Source: Hydrogenophaga sp.
Lineage (GTDB): Bacteria; Pseudomonadota; Gammaproteobacteria; Burkholderiales; Burkholderiaceae_C
DNA length: 64,000 nucleotides
Direction: 5' to 3'
NCBI RefSeq assembly: GCF_026125785.1
Contig: NZ_JAHCKL010000009.1
Span: 1-64,000, forward strand
Shown: piece after piece, positions 1 to 9,590 of the stretch
Layout of the letters: each line of letters opens with the position of its first letter
Numbering within the stretch: the stretch's first letter is position 1
Notes under the pieces: generated by a model
What the model saw: only the letters and a program-made list of their open reading frames with translations
What the model was told of the DNA's origin: nothing
Databases searched by the model: none
Made by a program: the position numbers and the translations under genes

Positions 1-6
1 GCCCTG

Positions 7-1371
7 CTACTCCGCGCTGGCTTGTTGCACGGTGGCGGCGGCGTCGAGTTGCATGCGCTGCAGTTGAGCGATGGCGTCGAAGCGGCGGCGCAGTTCGGCG
101 GGCAGGGGGATGGCTTCGCTTTGGCGGGCGATTTCCAGCGGGTCCATGTGCACGCCGTTGTCGCGGAACTCCAGGTGCAGGTGCGGACCGGTGGAGGCTC
201 CGGTGGAGCCCACGTTGCCGATGAACTCACCCTGGCTTACGCGCTGGCCGGTGCGCACGCCAATGCGGCTGAGGTGGGCGTAGACGGTGGTCTGGTTGTT
301 GCGGTGGCGAACGTAGATCACGTTGCCATAGCCGCGTTGCACGCCGGCGAATTCGACGGTGCCGTCGCCGATGGTGCGCACGGGCGTGCCGGTGGGGGCG
401 GCGTAGTCCACGCCCAGGTGGGCCTTGCGTTCGCCCGAGATCGGGTGGAAGCGCACGCCGTAGCCGCTGCTCACGCGGGTGAATTCGAGGGGGGACGAGA
501 GGTAGTAGCGGCGTGAGCTCTGGCCGTCGAAGCCGTAGTAGCCGCCCTTGTGCCCGGGCTCTTCGAACCAGACGCCGGCGTGGGTACGGCCGTTGTTGAC
601 GAACTCGGCGCTGAGCACGCGGCCCGTGCGCAGGCTTTCGCCGTCGGCTTCCAGGCTCTCGAAGACCACGCTGAAGCGGTCCCCCTGACGCAGGTCGCGG
701 CGGAAGTCGATGTTGCTGGAGAACATCTCGGCCAGTTGCACGGCGACCGAATCGGGGATGTTGGCTTCATCGGTGGCGGCGAACAGCGAGCTGCGGATCA
801 CGCCTGAGGCCAGGCGGGCGGAGGCGGTGAGCTGGCCCTGTTCCAGGCGCGAGGCATAGCCGCCACTGGGGGTGGCTTCGACGACAAGGCGCGTGAAGGT
901 GTTGCCTTCGGTGGAGGTCAGCCAGCGCGACGTCAGGCGCAGCAGGCTTTGGCGGTCGGTGGTCTCGACGCTGACCAGGCGGCCGGCGCGGCCGGAGAGC
1001 AACTGGCGGGCCGTCGGGTCGCTGCGCAGAAAGGCCTGCGCTTGCGGGTCGACGACGCCCAGGCGCTGCAACAGGCTTTGGGCGGTATCGTCGCGGCGCG
1101 TGGTCTCGGTGCGGAACAGCACCAGCGGCTGCACATCGGTCAGGGGTGCGAGGTTGGACTGGATCAGAGCGGGCGTGTCGAGGGCCTCGACGACCTGACG
1201 CACGGGCAGGTCGGCGGCATCGGGGGCCAGCGGCGCAATGCCGAAGGCGGTCACACCGGTACCGAGAAGGAGGACACCCAGACCGCCCATGATGCGGCGG
1301 GGGTGCCGCGCCAGGCTCTGGCTCGTGGCATCGGCAAAGCGTGCCAGCTGGAGGAGAAGCGGTCGAATCAA
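7..1371 (-). CDS. M23 family metallopeptidase, membrane-anchored
   Basis: Predicted periplasmic zinc peptidase that cuts peptidoglycan cross-links, or an EnvC/NlpD-like LytM factor. The C-terminal LytM domain has the HLGVDY motif (His318, Asp322) and HLHLEF (His397, His399), giving the full set of zinc ligands, so it should be active. A single membrane segment lies near residues 29-50, followed by about 250 residues of periplasmic linker. The start is uncertain: I used a TTG at 1371 (LIRPLLLQLARF...), because the first in-frame ATG at 1290 would cut into the hydrophobic segment. An even earlier TTG exists at 1422. It is divergent from tyrS with about 200 bp between. The family assignment is secure; the substrate bond is not known. 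Confidence 0.9.
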   Translation of the reverse strand: MIRPLLLQLARFADATSQSLARHPRRIMGGLGVLLLGTGVTAFGIAPLAPDAADLPVRQVVEALDTPALIQSNLAPLTDVQPLVLFRTETTRRDDTAQSLLQRLGVVDPQAQAFLRSDPTARQLLSGRAGRLVSVETTDRQSLLRLTSRWLTSTEGNTFTRLVVEATPSGGYASRLEQGQLTASARLASGVIRSSLFAATDEANIPDSVAVQLAEMFSSNIDFRRDLRQGDRFSVVFESLEADGESLRTGRVLSAEFVNNGRTHAGVWFEEPGHKGGYYGFDGQSSRRYYLSSPLEFTRVSSGYGVRFHPISGERKAHLGVDYAAPTGTPVRTIGDGTVEFAGVQRGYGNVIYVRHRNNQTTVYAHLSRIGVRTGQRVSQGEFIGNVGSTGASTGPHLHLEFRDNGVHMDPLEIARQSEAIPLPAELRRRFDAIAQLQRMQLDAAATVQQASAE

Positions 1372-1575
1372 AACGGGGGTTCCGGCAAGGGCATGCCCGC
1401 AGGCTGCGGGCACAACGCACAAAAAAAGAGCGCTTGAGTCACAACAAGTTCACTCAACCGCCCGGGGGGTGACGAGATGCCCTTGTTATCGTGCAAAAAG
1501 CGCGCCAACTAAAATCTGTCACCCTGGCCGCGCAGTATAGCCACTGCGACCCTTTCCGCATTCGAAGAAACGCGT

Positions 1576-2841
1576 ATGAACCCCAGTCCGGAAGAAACCA
1601 AAAGTACTCTCTTGAACGATGCCTCGCCGCAAGCGCTGACGGACGGCGTGCGGGAGGCCCTGAGCGTGACCTTGCGCGGGTGCGAAGAATTGATTCCTCA
1701 GGCCGACTGGGTCAAAAAATTGTCACGTTCGCAGGCCACCGGCAAGCCGCTGCGCATCAAGCTTGGTCTGGACCCGACGGCGCCCGACATCCACATCGGT
1801 CACACCGTGGTGCTCAACAAGATGCGCCAGTTGCAGGATCTGGGGCACCAGGTGATCTTTCTCATCGGGGATTTCACCAGCCTGATCGGCGACCCCTCGG
1901 GCCGCAACAGCACCCGTCCCCCGTTGACGGCCGAGCAGATCAAGGCCAATGCCGAGACCTACTACAAGCAGGCCAGCCTGGTGCTGGACCCCGCGCGCAC
2001 CGAGATCCGCTACAACAGCGAATGGAGCTTGCCCCTGGGCTCCATGGGCATGATCCAGCTGGCCGCCAAGTACACCGTGGCGCGCATGATGGAGCGCAAC
2101 GATTTTCACCAGCGCTTCACCGCCGGGACGCCCATCAGCGTGCACGAGTTTCTCTACCCGTTGATGCAGGGCTACGACTCGGTGGCGCTGCAGAGCGATC
2201 TGGAGCTCGGCGGCACCGACCAGAAGTTCAACCTCCTGATGGGGCGCCATCTGCAGGCCGAGTACGGGCAGGAGCCGCAGTGCATCCTGACCATGCCGCT
2301 GCTGGAAGGGCTGGATGGCGTGGACAAGATGTCCAAGAGCAAGAACAACTACATCGGCATCACCGAAGACGCCAACACCATGTTCGCCAAGGTGTTGAGC
2401 ATTTCGGACACGCTGATGTGGCGCTGGTACACCCTGCTGTCGTTCCAGTCCATGGCGCGGATCGACGCCTTGAAAAAGGCGGTGGACGAGGGGGCGAATC
2501 CCAAGGATGCCAAGGTCGCTCTGGCCAAGGAGATCACCGCGCGCTTTCACAGCGCGGCGGCGGCCGACGCCGCCGAGCAGGACTTCATCAACCGCAGCCG
2601 GGGTGGCGTGCCGGACGAGATTCCCGAGGTATCGCTGTCGGGCGCGCCGCTGGGTATTGCGGCCCTGCTGAAGTCCGCCGGCCTCGCGCCGTCCACCAGC
2701 GAGGCCAACCGCCTCATCGACGGTGGTGGCGTTCGGGTGGACTCCAGTGTGGTCAGCGACAAGGGTCTGAAGCTGGCTGCGGGGGCCTATGTGGTGCAGG
2801 TGGGCAAGCGCAAGTTCGCGCGTGTCACGCTGAACCCCTGA
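1576..2841 (+). CDS. tyrS: Tyrosyl-tRNA synthetase
   Basis: Class I aminoacyl-tRNA synthetase that charges tRNA-Tyr. The HIGH motif is at residues 73-76 and KMSKS at 251-255, and an S4-type RNA-binding domain fills the last ~65 residues (APSTSEANRLIDGGGVR onwards). The 421-aa length is normal for the family. It stands alone, divergent from the M23 peptidase gene and convergent with the ankyrin gene, from which it is separated by 25 bp. Confidence 0.97.
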   Translation: MNPSPEETKSTLLNDASPQALTDGVREALSVTLRGCEELIPQADWVKKLSRSQATGKPLRIKLGLDPTAPDIHIGHTVVLNKMRQLQDLGHQVIFLIGDFTSLIGDPSGRNSTRPPLTAEQIKANAETYYKQASLVLDPARTEIRYNSEWSLPLGSMGMIQLAAKYTVARMMERNDFHQRFTAGTPISVHEFLYPLMQGYDSVALQSDLELGGTDQKFNLLMGRHLQAEYGQEPQCILTMPLLEGLDGVDKMSKSKNNYIGITEDANTMFAKVLSISDTLMWRWYTLLSFQSMARIDALKKAVDEGANPKDAKVALAKEITARFHSAAAADAAEQDFINRSRGGVPDEIPEVSLSGAPLGIAALLKSAGLAPSTSEANRLIDGGGVRVDSSVVSDKGLKLAAGAYVVQVGKRKFARVTLNP

Positions 2842-2866
2842 CGGCCGCCCGTCCGTCCGTCCTGCC

Positions 2867-3541
2867 TCAGCGCCCGCCGGCTTTCTCCAGCATGGTCACC
2901 ATCGCGGTGTAGCCGCGCGACCGCGCCAGCGCCAGGGGTGTCTGGCCATTGCGGTCGGTCAGTGCGAGGCTGGCGCCCGCATCGATGAGGGCGCGCAGCG
3001 TGGCCTGGTGGCGTGCGCCGCCGTCGCCGAGCACGATGGACTCGATCACGGCGGTCCAGTGCAGGTTGTTCACATGATCCAGTGGCGCGCCAGCCGCAAT
3101 GAGCTGCCTGACCACGCCGTCGTGGCCCAGGTGGGCGGCGGCGATCAGGGCCGTGCCGTCGTAGCGGCTGGTGGTCTGCCCGGCGCTGGCGCCCAGTGAC
3201 AGCAGCAGCCGCAGCGTGTCTTCGTCGTCGGCCACCGAGGCGATGGTCACCGCGTCGTAGCGGTCGTTTTCCAGTGCGTTCAGGTCCGCGCCAGCCCGTG
3301 CCAGCGCGCGGATCACACTGTGCTGCCGTGCGAAGGTGGCCACATGCAGCGGTGTGCGGCCTCGGTCGTCGCGGGCGTCCAGCATGGCCTTGGACGCACC
3401 GGCCACGCGCGCGGCGTCGCCGGTCTGCGCAGCGGCCAGCAGGCCCTGGTACCCCCGGACCTCGGCGGCGCTGGGCGCCACCTGGGCCAGGGCCGGCCCT
3501 GCCAGCAACACGGCCAGTGTCAGCGCCAGGGAGGCTCTCAT
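2867..3541 (-). CDS. Exported ankyrin-repeat protein
   Basis: A 224-aa protein with an N-terminal signal peptide (hydrophobic stretch ending ALAQ near residue 20), followed by about five ankyrin repeats (for example GRTPLHVATFARQHSVIRALARAGADLNA, shown here only in part as GRTPLHVA...ALARAGADLNA). The mature protein is probably periplasmic. Its ATG overlaps the stop of the GlcG-like gene (ATGA), so the two are translationally coupled. Periplasmic ankyrin proteins are known beside oxidative-stress enzymes such as catalase; a partner or protective role for the GlcG-like protein is an inference. Confidence 0.88.
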   Translation of the reverse strand: MRASLALTLAVLLAGPALAQVAPSAAEVRGYQGLLAAAQTGDAARVAGASKAMLDARDDRGRTPLHVATFARQHSVIRALARAGADLNALENDRYDAVTIASVADDEDTLRLLLSLGASAGQTTSRYDGTALIAAAHLGHDGVVRQLIAAGAPLDHVNNLHWTAVIESIVLGDGGARHQATLRALIDAGASLALTDRNGQTPLALARSRGYTAMVTMLEKAGGR

Positions 3542-4017
3542 TTCAGAAGGTCCGCCACTTTGGCGATGCCCGCCAGGGCGCATTGTTCGTCCAGATGGCC
3601 GCCAGGTGCGCCACCCACGCCCACGGCACCGATGACCTCGTTGCCCACGCGCACCGGCACACCGCCGCCCAGCACCAGGAAGCCGGGAATGTCGACCAGG
3701 GTCTGCGCGCCGGGGTTCTTCTGTACGTTCTCCAGCATGGCGCTGGTGTTGGCGCGCGCCGAGGCCGAGGTGAACGCCTTGCCTTGGGCCGCGCCCACGG
3801 TATGCGGGCCCGCGTTGTCGGCGCGCTGCAGGGCGCGCAGGGTGCCGGCGCGGTCCACCACGGCGGCGGTCACGTTGTGGTTGTTGGCGGCGCAGGCCGC
3901 CACGGTGGCGGCGGCGATCTGGTTGGCCAGTTCCAGCGACATGTTCTTTTCGGTGCGCACGGCTTGTGCGCTGGCGGCGGTGGCCGCCAGGGCGAGGGCG
4001 AGGACAGCGTATTTCAT
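3538..4017 (-). CDS. Secreted GlcG/HbpS-like (DUF336) heme-binding protein
   Basis: The 159-aa protein has a cleavable signal peptide (MKYAVLALALAATAASAQA) and then one GlcG/HbpS domain, recognisable from the LELANQIAAATVAACA helix, the VVDRAGTLRALQRAD strand and the GGVPV...IGAVGVGG signature. Relatives bind heme; in Streptomyces, HbpS is an extracellular accessory sensor for the SenS-SenR two-component system. Here it lies directly downstream of, and in the same direction as, a sensor kinase/LuxR-type regulator pair, with a palindrome between them at 4115-4130. It is followed, with a 4-bp overlap, by the ankyrin gene. Function in heme or redox sensing is inferred. Confidence 0.85.
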   Translation of the reverse strand: MKYAVLALALAATAASAQAVRTEKNMSLELANQIAAATVAACAANNHNVTAAVVDRAGTLRALQRADNAGPHTVGAAQGKAFTSASARANTSAMLENVQKNPGAQTLVDIPGFLVLGGGVPVRVGNEVIGAVGVGGAPGGHLDEQCALAGIAKVADLLK

Positions 4018-4063
4018 GGGTTCTCCGTGGAGGTTCGGTCGCGGTGCGATTCACCGTGGGAGA

Positions 4064-4130
4064 ACTGTAGGAATTCGGGCCCGCCGCGCCCATTCGGGCG
4101 GCTACGCGCGGGCTTCCGTAGAACTACGGA
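4064..4130 (-). promoter_or_regulatory. Candidate response-regulator palindrome and promoter for the glcG-like/ankyrin genes
   Basis: A perfect inverted repeat, TCCGTAG-AA-CTACGGA, occupies 4115-4130 and overlaps the stop codon of the FixJ-type regulator gene. Reading toward the GlcG-like gene, a -10-like TACAGT lies at 4069-4064 with no recognisable -35, so the palindrome centre is about 65 bp upstream of the expected transcription start. That geometry fits a class-I activator. The site is seen directly; that this regulator binds it is an inference. Confidence 0.45.
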
Positions 4131-4762
4131 GTGGTGCGATCGTCGTTCTCGACCAGCGCCGCGTACCGCCGGATGAGTTGCGCCAGGGACTCGGTCCCGA
4201 GCTTGCCGAACAGGTTGGCGCGGTGGGTTTCCACGGTGCGCGGCGACAGGCCCAGGGCGCGGCCGATCTCCTTGTTGGTCAGGCCCTCGACGATCAGGCC
4301 CAGCACCTCGCGCTCGCGTTCGGAGAGTTGTGCGTAGCGGTCGCGCGCGGCGCGGTCGGCCTCATGGCGCTGGCGCGAACGCACGTGTTGGCGCACGGCC
4401 TGCTGCAGGGCTTCGAGCAAGGCCTCGTCGTTCACCGGCTTTTCGAGGAACTCGGCTGCGCCGGCCTTGAAGGCCCGGCGGCACATGTCCACCGTACCGT
4501 GACCGGTGAGCATGATGACGGGCTGGTCCACGCCTTGGGCCACCAGGTGGTCGAGTACCGTCAGTCCGCTGATGCCCGGCATGCGCACGTCCAGCACGAT
4601 GGCGCCTATGCCCTCGCGGTCGAAGTGGGCCAGGAAGTCCTGCGGGTCGCCCCAGGCTTGCACGCGCAGGCCCACGGTGCCGATCAGCAGTGCCAGGCTT
4701 TCGCGCACCGCCTGGTCGTCGTCGATCAGGTGGACGGTGGGGGACAGGGTGTCGCCGCTCAT
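4124..4762 (-). CDS. FixJ/NarL-type two-component response regulator
   Basis: The 212-aa protein has an N-terminal receiver domain (acidic DDD near residue 13, phospho-acceptor Asp58 in VLDVRMPG, the conserved Lys in FLEKPV) and a C-terminal LuxR-type helix-turn-helix (LSEREREVLGLIVEGLTNKE). The start is the ATG ([16 protein letters not shown]) that overlaps the kinase stop codon by ATGA; a longer reading upstream is not needed. It is the cognate regulator of the kinase upstream, and probably acts on the GlcG-like/ankyrin genes downstream. Confidence 0.93.
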   Translation of the reverse strand: MSGDTLSPTVHLIDDDQAVRESLALLIGTVGLRVQAWGDPQDFLAHFDREGIGAIVLDVRMPGISGLTVLDHLVAQGVDQPVIMLTGHGTVDMCRRAFKAGAAEFLEKPVNDEALLEALQQAVRQHVRSRQRHEADRAARDRYAQLSEREREVLGLIVEGLTNKEIGRALGLSPRTVETHRANLFGKLGTESLAQLIRRYAALVENDDRTTP

Positions 4763-6249
4763 GAGGGGGCGTCCTGCGCCCGAGGCAGGCGCAACCGGAA
4801 CACGGCGCCGCCCTCGGGCCGGTTGGCTGCCGTCAGCGCACCACCCATGCCTTGCGCCAGCGACTCGCACAGGCTCAGGCCCAGGCCCAGGCCGCCTTCC
4901 CGGGTGGAAAAAAACGGCTCGAACAGGCGCGGCAGCACCTCGGGCGCGATGCCCTGGCCGCTGTCGCTCACGCTCAGTTCGGCCTGCTCCTGGCGTGGTG
5001 TGAGCGCCAGCACGAGGCGGCGGCGCTCCACGGGCACCTGCTCCAGCGCCTGCAGGGCATTGAGGATCAGGTTGTGCACGATCTGCTCCAGCGCGACCGG
5101 GTCGGCCAGCACGTGCAGGGACGCGGGGCCCTGCACCGAGGGCGTCACTTCGCGCCGCCGGCTCTCTGGCTCCAGGAGGTAGAGCGCGTGACGCACCGCG
5201 GCGGCCATGTCCACCGCCTGAGCCTGGCCCTCGGAACCGGGCCGTTCGACGGCGCGCCGCAGCCGGCCCAGCACATCGGCGGCGCGCCGGGCCTGTTCCG
5301 CCGCCTGTGCCATCGCGCCGCGCGCCGTGGCGAGTTCAGGAGGCTCTTCGGCCAGCAGGCGCTGGGCTGCCTGGGTGTTGGCCAGCACGGCCGTCAGCGG
5401 CTGGTTGAGCTCATGGGCCATGCCAGCGGCCAGTTCACCCAGGGCATTGAGGCGGCCGACCTGGCCCAGCCGCAGCAGTTCTTCGGCGCGGCGCTGCTCA
5501 CTGCGCTGGCGCAGCAGTTGGCGCAGCGCGGTCAGCACCGCCATCACGGCGACCACCCAGGCCAGCATGCGACCCCAGGGCAACTGGTCCCAGCCGATGT
5601 TCCGCTGTGCCACCACGTCGAAGGGTTGGCTATCGGCGGCCAGCACCTTGTGAAAACCCAGGCGCCAGCCACCGCCCGGGCCTTCGCCCGGCGCCACACG
5701 GCCAGGCTGGATCACATGTACCTGCCCGTCCAGCACCAGCGCCACGCGGACCGGGCTGCCTTCGCGCGGCATGGGCCATTCTTCCCAGGGCACCATGGCG
5801 CGCAGGTCGATGGTGAGCGCGTAGCTGGTGGGGGTGGCCGCCAGCACAAGGCGGTAGCGGCCGCCCGGCAGATCGGGTGAGGCCAGCGCGGCGCGGCGGC
5901 TCTGGCGCGAGCGCGCCTCGGCCTGTGCCAGAGCCTCGTCGTCCCAGTGCTGGTCCGCATCGCGCCGCTGCACGGCCAGGATCTGCGGGTAGAGCGCGGG
6001 CAGCCGCTGTTCGGGCGGCGCTGCCTGCATGCCATCGCGCGCTGGCTGCAGCAGTGCCAGCGTGGACAGGATGGCGTCGTGTTGCACCACCCGCTGGCTC
6101 AGCAACCGGTGCACGATGCGCGCATCGGTTTCGAAGAGGGCGCGTTGTTCGTCCAGCCAGCGCTGCGCGAGCCAGGCGGCGCCGGCCAGTGCCACCGCCA
6201 GGCCAGCGGGCACCCACCACCAAGAGCTCTGCCAGGAACGCTGTCGCAT
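4759..6249 (-). CDS. Membrane sensor histidine kinase (DctB-like architecture)
   Basis: The 496-aa protein has a membrane segment at about residues 10-28, an extracytoplasmic domain of ~190 residues, a second membrane segment near 225-245, then HisKA and HATPase domains. The H-box is [13 protein letters not shown] with His279, the N-box [11 protein letters not shown], and the G-boxes DSGQGI and GLGLGLSL. Both membrane segments flank a sensing domain that I cannot assign to a ligand. It is first in a kinase-regulator pair overlapping by 4 bp. The kinase is divergent from the CDF transporter gene, about 40 bp away. Confidence 0.93.
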   Translation of the reverse strand: MRQRSWQSSWWWVPAGLAVALAGAAWLAQRWLDEQRALFETDARIVHRLLSQRVVQHDAILSTLALLQPARDGMQAAPPEQRLPALYPQILAVQRRDADQHWDDEALAQAEARSRQSRRAALASPDLPGGRYRLVLAATPTSYALTIDLRAMVPWEEWPMPREGSPVRVALVLDGQVHVIQPGRVAPGEGPGGGWRLGFHKVLAADSQPFDVVAQRNIGWDQLPWGRMLAWVVAVMAVLTALRQLLRQRSEQRRAEELLRLGQVGRLNALGELAAGMAHELNQPLTAVLANTQAAQRLLAEEPPELATARGAMAQAAEQARRAADVLGRLRRAVERPGSEGQAQAVDMAAAVRHALYLLEPESRRREVTPSVQGPASLHVLADPVALEQIVHNLILNALQALEQVPVERRRLVLALTPRQEQAELSVSDSGQGIAPEVLPRLFEPFFSTREGGLGLGLSLCESLAQGMGGALTAANRPEGGAVFRLRLPRAQDAPS

Positions 6250-6291
6250 GCGGCGGATTCTGGCACGCCATCAGCCGGCACAATGGGGGGC

Positions 6292-7221
6292 ATGACACCC
6301 GCCACCACCCGACTCCTCACGCCCAAGCGCCTGCTCATGGCCTCGATCGTGGTGGCCATCATCACCATCACGCTCAAGACCCTGGCCTGGGTGGTCACCG
6401 ATTCGGTGGGCCTGCTGTCGGACGCGATGGAATCCCTGGTCAATCTGGCCAGCGCGGTGTTCGGTCTGGTGATGGTGACCGTCGCGGCGCGTCCAGCCGA
6501 CGAAGACCACCCCTACGGCCACCACAAGGCCGAGTACTTCTCATCGGGCTTCGAGGGCATCCTCATCATCGCGGCGGCGCTGGGCATCATCTGGGCCGCC
6601 GGGCACCGTCTGCTGGATCCGCAGCCGCTGGAGCAGGTGGGTTGGGGGCTGGCGTTGTCGGTGGTCAGCTCGGCGCTCAATGGCGTGCTGGCCTGGGTGA
6701 TGCTGCGCGCAGCGCGGGAGCACCGCTCCATTGCCCTGGAGGCCGACGCCAAGCACCTGTTCACCGACGTCTGGACCTCTGTGGGTGTGGTGGTGGGCAT
6801 TGGGCTGGTGTATTTCAGCGGCTGGCTCTGGCTCGACCCGCTGATCGCCATGGCGGTGGCGGCCAACATCCTCAAGGAAGGTTTTCATCTCATGTGGCGG
6901 TCGTCGCAGGGGCTGATGGACGAGGCCCTGGAGCCCGAGGTGATGGCCACCATTCAGCAGACCCTCGATGGGTTCACCGGCTCGGGCGACAAGGCCCCGA
7001 TCATCCGCTTCGATCACGTCAGTTCTCGGCGGGCCGGCCAGCGCCGCTTCGTCGACCTGCACATGCACATGCCGGCCTCATGGTCGCTGGGGCGGGCCGC
7101 GGCGGTGCGCACCAGCGTCGAGCAGGCACTGATGAGCGCAGTCCCGGGCCTGCGCGCCTCCATCCAGTTGCTGCCCAGCGACGTGGAGGCGCACTTCTAC
7201 GACGAGCGCGACCTGAAATGA
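6292..7221 (+). CDS. Cation diffusion facilitator (FieF/CzcD-like)
   Basis: The 309-aa inner-membrane exporter of divalent metals (Zn, Fe, Co or Cd in the family) starts MTPATTRLL; an ATG three codons earlier is also possible. Metal-site residues are visible in TM2 ([14 protein letters not shown]) and TM5 ([12 protein letters not shown]), and a cytoplasmic domain follows with the VDLHMHMP strand. [10 protein letters not shown] links TM2-3 as usual. It is translationally coupled to dtd by an ATGA overlap at 7218-7221. Metal specificity cannot be read from the sequence. Confidence 0.93.
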   Translation: MTPATTRLLTPKRLLMASIVVAIITITLKTLAWVVTDSVGLLSDAMESLVNLASAVFGLVMVTVAARPADEDHPYGHHKAEYFSSGFEGILIIAAALGIIWAAGHRLLDPQPLEQVGWGLALSVVSSALNGVLAWVMLRAAREHRSIALEADAKHLFTDVWTSVGVVVGIGLVYFSGWLWLDPLIAMAVAANILKEGFHLMWRSSQGLMDEALEPEVMATIQQTLDGFTGSGDKAPIIRFDHVSSRRAGQRRFVDLHMHMPASWSLGRAAAVRTSVEQALMSAVPGLRASIQLLPSDVEAHFYDERDLK

Positions 7222-7658
7222 TCGCCCTGCTGCAGCGCGTGTCCGAGGCGCGCGTGGACATCGACGGCCATACCGCAGGCGCCATTGGCGCGGGCCTGCT
7301 GGTGCTGCTGTGCGCCGAGCCGGACGACACCGAAGCCGTGGGCGAGCGGATGCTGGCCAAGATCCTGAAGCTGCGCATCTTTGGCGACGAGGCGGGCAAA
7401 ATGAACCGCAGCGTGCAGGACGTGGGCGGCGGCCTGCTGATCGTGAGCCAGTTCACCCTGGCGGCCGACACCCGCGGCGGCAACCGGCCGGGCTTCACCG
7501 GCGCAGCGCCCCCCGCGCTGGGCGAAGCGCTCTACGACGCATTCCTCGCGGCCGCGCGCCAGGCGCATCCCGTGGTGGCCAGTGGGCGCTTTGGCGCCGA
7601 CATGAAGGTTCACCTTGTGAACGACGGACCGGTCACCATCCCGCTGCGCATGGCCTGA
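7218..7658 (+). CDS. dtd: D-aminoacyl-tRNA deacylase
   Basis: Removes D-amino acids (and glycine from tRNA-Ala) from mischarged tRNAs. The 146-aa length and the motifs [10 protein letters not shown] at the N-terminus, [14 protein letters not shown] (the S-Q-F-T active-site signature) and [18 protein letters not shown] with the Gly-cisPro-type proofreading region NDGPVT are all typical. The ATG overlaps the stop of the CDF gene. It converges on ybeY, with no intergenic space beyond a few bases. Confidence 0.97.
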   Translation: MIALLQRVSEARVDIDGHTAGAIGAGLLVLLCAEPDDTEAVGERMLAKILKLRIFGDEAGKMNRSVQDVGGGLLIVSQFTLAADTRGGNRPGFTGAAPPALGEALYDAFLAAARQAHPVVASGRFGADMKVHLVNDGPVTIPLRMA

Positions 7659-7659
7659 G

Positions 7660-8115
7660 TCAGGCGTATGGGTCGGGCTCGCCCAGGCCCGCCAGGATCT
7701 CGGTCTCTCGCGCCTCCATCGCATTCGCATCGGCCTCGCTGGTCTCGTGGTCCCAGCCTTGGGCGTGCAGCGTGCCATGCACCAGCAGATGGGCGTAGTG
7801 CGAGGCCAGTGGCTTCTTCAGGGCGGCGGCTTCGCGGGCCACGACCGGGGCACAGAGCACCAGATCGGCCATCACCACCGGATCGTCGGCGTAGTCGAAG
7901 GTCAGCACGTTGGTGGCGTAGTCGCGGCCGCGGTAGTCGCGGTTGAGGGTCTGGCCCTCTTCGGCATCGACGATGCGCACCGTGATCTCGGCATCACGCG
8001 CCAGCGCATGGCGTATCCATCGCCGCACCGCGTGGCGCGGCAGGGCGGCCCGGTGAGCGTGGGCGTCGGCCAGTTCACCGAACTGAAGGGACAGGCTGAG
8101 GGCAGGCAGGGCCAT
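7660..8115 (-). CDS. ybeY: Endoribonuclease YbeY (16S rRNA maturation)
   Basis: Zinc-dependent RNase needed for 16S rRNA 3'-end processing and ribosome quality control. The signature metal-binding motif [12 protein letters not shown] is present (three His). The 151-aa length is normal. In many proteobacteria ybeY directly follows phoH; here a short lipoprotein gene is inserted between them on the same strand. Confidence 0.96.
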   Translation of the reverse strand: MALPALSLSLQFGELADAHAHRAALPRHAVRRWIRHALARDAEITVRIVDAEEGQTLNRDYRGRDYATNVLTFDYADDPVVMADLVLCAPVVAREAAALKKPLASHYAHLLVHGTLHAQGWDHETSEADANAMEARETEILAGLGEPDPYA

Positions 8116-8124
8116 GGCGGAGGA

Positions 8125-8553
8125 TCAGGGGGCGGGAAGGGCGCGGCAGTCGGCCAGCAGCGGGCGTTCACGCGCGGTGTGGTCGGCCGCCATGAAGTTC
8201 AGGAAACCTTCGCTGCCCTTGGTGTACCAGCGTAGGCTGTGCTGTTCGTCCAGGGCGATGTAGCGCGCGCCCGAGGCGGCAGGGCGGTTCTGCAGCAGCG
8301 CGGTGCGGCCACCGTGGTGGAGCGCGGCGAAGGCCGTGCCATCGGTCAGGTTGAGATAGACCACGTCGAGTTCGGTGCCCCCTTGGCAGCGGTAGCGCAC
8401 CGTCTGGCTGCTGAAACTGTCGGCGAACACCGTCTGGCCGCTGGGTGCGGGCGTCTTGTCGGCGCCTGGCAGTTTGAGGGCGCAGCCTCCGGCCAGCGTG
8501 ACGGTGGCGGCCAGCACGGCAACGGTGCCTGGGGCGGTGGAGCGACGGGGCAT
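8125..8553 (-). CDS. MliC-like lipoprotein (C-type lysozyme inhibitor family)
   Basis: The 142-aa protein has a lipoprotein signal (TVTLAGGCALKL, lipobox Cys near residue 24). The C-terminal part resembles the MliC/PliC fold: VRYRCQGGTELDVVYLN opens the domain, and LQNRPAASGARYIA carries the conserved Ser/Tyr-containing loop. A C-terminal Cys in LLADCRALP could form the usual disulfide. Family members block host lysozyme at the outer membrane. It sits between phoH and ybeY, an unusual place for it. The family call is good; inhibitory activity is untested. Confidence 0.75.
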   Translation of the reverse strand: MPRRSTAPGTVAVLAATVTLAGGCALKLPGADKTPAPSGQTVFADSFSSQTVRYRCQGGTELDVVYLNLTDGTAFAALHHGGRTALLQNRPAASGARYIALDEQHSLRWYTKGSEGFLNFMAADHTARERPLLADCRALPAP

Positions 8554-8581
8554 GGGTCCTCCTGGCGGATGGGTGGTGTGC

Positions 8582-9562
8582 TCAGGGGGCTGCGCTGCGC
8601 CGCGCGCGCCGTGTGGGCGCCACGTCGGCAGTGGGGCGCTGCGCGTCGTACGCGTCCACGATGCGCGCCACCAGCGGGTGGCGCACCACGTCGACGCTGC
8701 TCAGGCGGGTGATGGCGATGCCTTGCACCCGCTTGAGCACGCGCTCGGCGTCGATCAGGCCGCTGAGCTGGGTGGGCGGCAGGTCGATCTGGCTCACGTC
8801 ACCCGTCACCACCGCCTTGGAGCCGAAGCCGATACGGGTGAGGAACATCTTCATCTGTTCGGGCGTGGTGTTCTGTGCCTCGTCCAGGATCACGAAGGCG
8901 TGGTTGAGCGTGCGCCCGCGCATGAAGGCCAGGGGCGCGATCTCGATCTGCTGGCGCTCGAAGGCCTTCTGCACCTTGTCCGCGCCCATCAGGTCGTAGA
9001 GCGCGTCGTACAGTGGGCGCAGGTAGGGGTCGACCTTCTGGCCCAGGTCGCCAGGCAGAAAGCCCAGCTTCTCGCCGGCTTCCACCGCCGGCCGGGTGAG
9101 CACGATGCGCTGCACCGCGCTGCGCTCCAGCGCATCGACCGCGCAGGCCACGGCCAGGTAGGTCTTGCCCGTGCCGGCCGGGCCGATGCCAAAGGTGATG
9201 TCGTGCGTGGCCATGTTCTCCAGGTAGCGCGCCTGGTTGGGCGTGCGCCCGCGCACCTCGCCGCGCCGCGTCTGCATGGCCAGGGCGTCCTCGCCGGGCG
9301 CGGCCAGGGCGGTGTCGCCGCTGAGCATGAGCTGGACCTGCTCAGCCGGTATGGGGCGCCGTGCCATCTCGTAGAGTGCCTGCAGCACCTCCAGGGCCTG
9401 GGTGGCCCGGGCCTTGGGGCCTTCGATGCGGAACTGCTCGAAGCGGTGTGCCACCTTGACCTGCAGGGCGGCCTCGATACTGCGGATGTGGCTGTCCATG
9501 GGGCCGCAGAGGTTGGCCATGCGCCCGTTGTCGGGCGGGGTGAAAGTGTGTCTGAGAATCAA
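8582..9562 (-). CDS. phoH: PhoH-like ATPase
   Basis: The 326-aa P-loop NTPase of the PhoH/PhoL family, linked to RNA metabolism and usually coupled to ybeY. Walker A GPAGTGKT is at residues ~127-134, Walker [11 protein letters not shown] lies further on, and [12 protein letters not shown] precedes the P-loop. I chose a TTG start at 9562 ([10 protein letters not shown]), because homologues as I recall them begin at MILRHTF; an ATG at 9613 would run across the ruvA start codon at 9591. It is divergent from ruvA. Confidence 0.9.
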   Translation of the reverse strand: MILRHTFTPPDNGRMANLCGPMDSHIRSIEAALQVKVAHRFEQFRIEGPKARATQALEVLQALYEMARRPIPAEQVQLMLSGDTALAAPGEDALAMQTRRGEVRGRTPNQARYLENMATHDITFGIGPAGTGKTYLAVACAVDALERSAVQRIVLTRPAVEAGEKLGFLPGDLGQKVDPYLRPLYDALYDLMGADKVQKAFERQQIEIAPLAFMRGRTLNHAFVILDEAQNTTPEQMKMFLTRIGFGSKAVVTGDVSQIDLPPTQLSGLIDAERVLKRVQGIAITRLSSVDVVRHPLVARIVDAYDAQRPTADVAPTRRARRSAAP

Positions 9563-9590
9563 GCCGATAATTCCGCCAAAGGAAAACCCG

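Noticed and set aside
1423-1575. A promoter or riboswitch upstream of tyrS (T-box)
   Set aside because: No T-box specifier stem or T-box sequence was visible, and T-box leaders are not expected in this group; no convincing -35/-10 pair either.
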